A DNA stretch of 21,495 nucleotides from Candidatus Falkowiibacteriota bacterium (GTDB lineage Bacteria; Patescibacteriota; Patescibacteriia; UBA2591; JABMQE01). The notes under the pieces were generated by a model, which worked only from the letters and a program-made list of their open reading frames with translations, was not told the DNA's origin and did not search any database. A program made the position numbers and the translations under genes. The number at the start of each line of letters is the position of its first letter. Within the stretch, counting starts at the first letter, position 1. Location: assembly GCA_013203415.1 (NCBI GenBank), contig JABMQE010000131.1, forward strand, positions 1-21,495. The letters are read 5' to 3'. Positions 19,241 through 21,495 of the stretch are shown one piece after another.

Positions 19241-21495
19241 ATGGATAATTATAACCCTCAAAAACTAGAGAAAAAATGGCAGAAATATTGGGAAAATAAC
19301 AAAACCAACTCCTGTGATTTAGGTGATAGTAAAAAACCCAAGTTCTATAACTTGGCCATGTTTTATTATCCTTCCGGTGCTAAAATCCATATCGGCCATG
19401 GCTATAATTATTCTGGCTCCGATGTTTTTGGCCGCTATAAACGGCTCAATGGCTTTAATGTCTTAGAGCCCATGGGCGCTGATGCCTTTGGCTTGCCAGC
19501 GGAAAATTATGCTATTAAAACCCGTGTTCATCCTGCAAGAACTACAAAAGAAAATATTGATTTTGGACGGGGTCAATTAAAAGAGCTTGGCCTTATGTAC
19601 GATTGGGAAAAAGAAATAAATACTTCCTCTCCAGAATACTACAAATGGACTCAATGGCTTTTCACCATCCTTTACAAAGCCGGCCTTGCTTATCGCGCTA
19701 AAGCGCCGGTCAACTGGTGCCCATCCTGCAAAACTGTCTTAGCCAACGAGCAAGTTATCACTGGCAAATGCGAGCGCTGCGAAACTCAAGTTACCCAAAA
19801 AAATCTAAAACAATGGTTTTTCAAAATTACAGATTATGCCGACCGCTTGCTTAAAGATCACTCAAAACTCAACTGGCCCAAGAAAACTCTGCTCATGCAA
19901 AAAAATTGGATTAGTAGGAAAGAATGGATTGATATCGATTACAAAGTTAAAGGAACAGAAAAAAAAGTTAGCGTTTCTACGACCAGGCCAGATACCAATT
20001 TTGGCGCCACCTTTATAGTTGCCGCCCCCGAGCATCCACTTTTATCAAAAAAAGAAAATTTAATACCCCTAAAATATAGGCAGGCCGTTGATAAATATAT
20101 TGCTCTGTCCAAGAAAAAAACAGACGAGGAAAGAATCGAAGAAGGAAAAAAGAAAACCGGTGTTTTTACCGGCCTCTACTGCATCAACCCTCTAACAAAA
20201 AGAGAAATGCCTCTTTGGGTTACTGATTTTGTTTTAATGTCTGTTGGAACCGGAGCAGTTGTGGCTGTTCCTGGCCACGACAAAAGGGATTTCGAATTTG
20301 CGCAAGAATTTAAACTCCCGGTGGTCAGGGTAGTTGTCGGCTCCGATGGCGACAAGTCAAAAATTACTAAAAAAGAACAAGTTCAGGAACAAGAAGGAAC
20401 AATGGTTAACTCGGACTTTTTAGACGGAATGAACATTCATGATGCTACCAAAAAAATTATGGATTATTTAGAAAAAAGGGGCTGGGGCAAAAGAACCATC
20501 CGCTATCGTCTCCGCGACTGGCTTATCTCCCGCCAGCGCTATTGGGGAGCGCCTATCCCAGTCATCTTTTGTGAAAACTGTGAGAACAGAAAACTCAACT
20601 ATGTTTTAATTCATGGCTTTACTGGCAGCTCCAAAAGAAACTTTTTTCCTTGGCTGGAAAAAGAGTTAAAAAAACAAGGCCACAAAGTAACCAACCTCAA
20701 TCTTCCAAATCCTGGCAAACCCAGCATTAAAGAACAGGTTGACTACGTTCTAAAAAATACAAAAATTAATAAAGACACAGTTTTGCTCGGCCACAGCTTG
20801 GGCGGAGTGGTAGTTATGAAGTTGCTAGAGAAAATAAATAAAAAAACAGCAAAAGTTCTGCTCGTCGACTCTTTTGTTAAGCCAGAGTTTACCGACCATA
20901 AGCGTCCAAACGTTAAAAAAAGTTGCGATTGGAAGTTTGATTTTGAAAAGATTAAAAAATCAGCCGATGAAATTATTATTTTAGCTGACTCTAGTTTCAG
21001 TGTCATCCCCGAAAAACAATCTCGCGAAATGGAAGGATTGTTAGGCGCGAAGTTAGTATTGAAAAATCCTAAAGAAGGTCACTTTTGCAATGATGTTGAG
21101 CCAGATGTTTTCGAAGAATTAAAAAATTCAGGTGAATCCTTAGTCGAAGAAAAAGATCTTCCAATAAAACTCCCAGAACTCAAAAACTTTCAACCAACTA
21201 GCTCGGGCGAATCTCCCTTAGCTCGCTCCAAAGAATTTCTCAATGTCAAATGCCCAAAATGCGGCTCCAAAGCCAAACGTTCAACCGAAACCATGGACAC
21301 CTTTGTCTGCTCGTCTTGGTATTTCCTCCGCTTCATCTCCCCAAAACTAAAAGACAAACCATTCGATAAAAAAATTGCAACTAAATGGCTTCCTGTTGAC
21401 CAATACTGCGGCGGCGCCGAGCATGCTACCCTCCATCTTCTTTATGCCCGCTTTATTACCAAGGTCTTAAAAGACCAGGGTTATATTAATTTTGA
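19241..21495 (+). CDS. leuS: leucyl-tRNA synthetase with an inserted alpha/beta-hydrolase domain (3' end outside window)
   Basis: LeuRS attaches leucine to tRNA-Leu; 751 residues are visible. Seen in order: the HIGH motif (50-53), a C4 zinc site (C160, C163, C177, C180), the CP1 editing domain (TTRPDT at 247-252; VPGHDKRDFEFA with D347), then the return to the catalytic fold (RDWLISRQRYWGAPIPVIFC). Here normal LeuRS would continue within ~15 residues to a DLPVxLP segment. Instead ~185 residues intervene (about 449-635) with the marks of an RBBP9/YdeN-like serine hydrolase: YVLIHGFTGSS, LLGHSLGG (Ser519) and EGHF (His614). The LeuRS sequence then resumes (EEKDLPIKLPELKNFQPT, CPKCG, TMDTFVCSSWYF, GGAEHATLHLLYARF). 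The KMSKS loop lies beyond the window. There is no SD. Confidence 0.95.
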   Translation, partial: MDNYNPQKLEKKWQKYWENNKTNSCDLGDSKKPKFYNLAMFYYPSGAKIHIGHGYNYSGSDVFGRYKRLNGFNVLEPMGADAFGLPAENYAIKTRVHPARTTKENIDFGRGQLKELGLMYDWEKEINTSSPEYYKWTQWLFTILYKAGLAYRAKAPVNWCPSCKTVLANEQVITGKCERCETQVTQKNLKQWFFKITDYADRLLKDHSKLNWPKKTLLMQKNWISRKEWIDIDYKVKGTEKKVSVSTTRPDTNFGATFIVAAPEHPLLSKKENLIPLKYRQAVDKYIALSKKKTDEERIEEGKKKTGVFTGLYCINPLTKREMPLWVTDFVLMSVGTGAVVAVPGHDKRDFEFAQEFKLPVVRVVVGSDGDKSKITKKEQVQEQEGTMVNSDFLDGMNIHDATKKIMDYLEKRGWGKRTIRYRLRDWLISRQRYWGAPIPVIFCENCENRKLNYVLIHGFTGSSKRNFFPWLEKELKKQGHKVTNLNLPNPGKPSIKEQVDYVLKNTKINKDTVLLGHSLGGVVVMKLLEKINKKTAKVLLVDSFVKPEFTDHKRPNVKKSCDWKFDFEKIKKSADEIIILADSSFSVIPEKQSREMEGLLGAKLVLKNPKEGHFCNDVEPDVFEELKNSGESLVEEKDLPIKLPELKNFQPTSSGESPLARSKEFLNVKCPKCGSKAKRSTETMDTFVCSSWYFLRFISPKLKDKPFDKKIATKWLPVDQYCGGAEHATLHLLYARFITKVLKDQGYINF

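Noticed and set aside
20743..21006. Minus-strand frame within leuS
   Set aside because: Lies inside the clearly coding hydrolase insertion on the plus strand.

Overview
The window reads as a piece of a small-genome bacterium, most likely of the Candidate Phyla Radiation (Patescibacteria); this is inference from style, not from a marker gene. The coding regions are mostly AT-rich with A-runs. Many genes have no Shine-Dalgarno (SD) sequence, and lspA appears to be leaderless. The stop codons TAA, TAG and TGA are all used as stops, which argues against the recoded SR1/Gracilibacteria lineages. Housekeeping genes (pnp, dksA-like, lspA, comM, leuS) are interspersed with palindromic repeats, toxin-antitoxin (TA) genes and unknown secreted proteins.

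Layout. 1-483: C-terminal part of a DinD-like DNA-damage protein. 484-3180: four small genes (a two-TM protein, a secreted protein with a degenerate TSP1-like Cys/Trp motif, a membrane-anchored protein, a lipoprotein), separated by a dense array of palindromes, several built on a GAGGCATCG core; three of the genes share nearly the same leader. 3185-5599: polynucleotide phosphorylase. 5600-7131: inverted repeats, a candidate minus-strand structured RNA and a minus-strand pair of unknown SD-led genes driven by a good promoter. 7216-8808: a membrane-anchored protein that has absorbed three palindromic repeats in frame. 8809-9795: about 1 kb without protein genes but with two strong promoters, each followed by structured RNA and an intrinsic terminator. 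9796-12404: DksA/TraR-type zinc-finger protein, lspA and comM. 12405-15446: an accessory island containing an RHH protein, a TM protein, HicB/HicA, a frameshifted HTH antitoxin remnant and a HExxH metallopeptidase-like protein. The island ends in a second, diverged copy of the last 93 bases of comM. 15467-16792: HigB/HigA plus an overlapping third gene, behind a promoter with a palindromic operator. 17016-19082: an unknown minus-strand gene and a LysM-LysM-CHAP cell-wall hydrolase. 19241-end: leucyl-tRNA synthetase, cut by the window edge.

The most striking observations are a leucyl-tRNA synthetase carrying an alpha/beta-hydrolase domain of about 185 residues inside its catalytic core, the comM 3'-end duplication that brackets the island, and the roughly 415-nt structured RNA at 9007-9421. 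The envelope genes fit together: signal peptidase II (lspA) would process the lipoprotein at 2560, and the LysM-CHAP protein would act on peptidoglycan. The two TA modules and the comM duplication mark 12.4-16.8 kb as a turnover hotspot.
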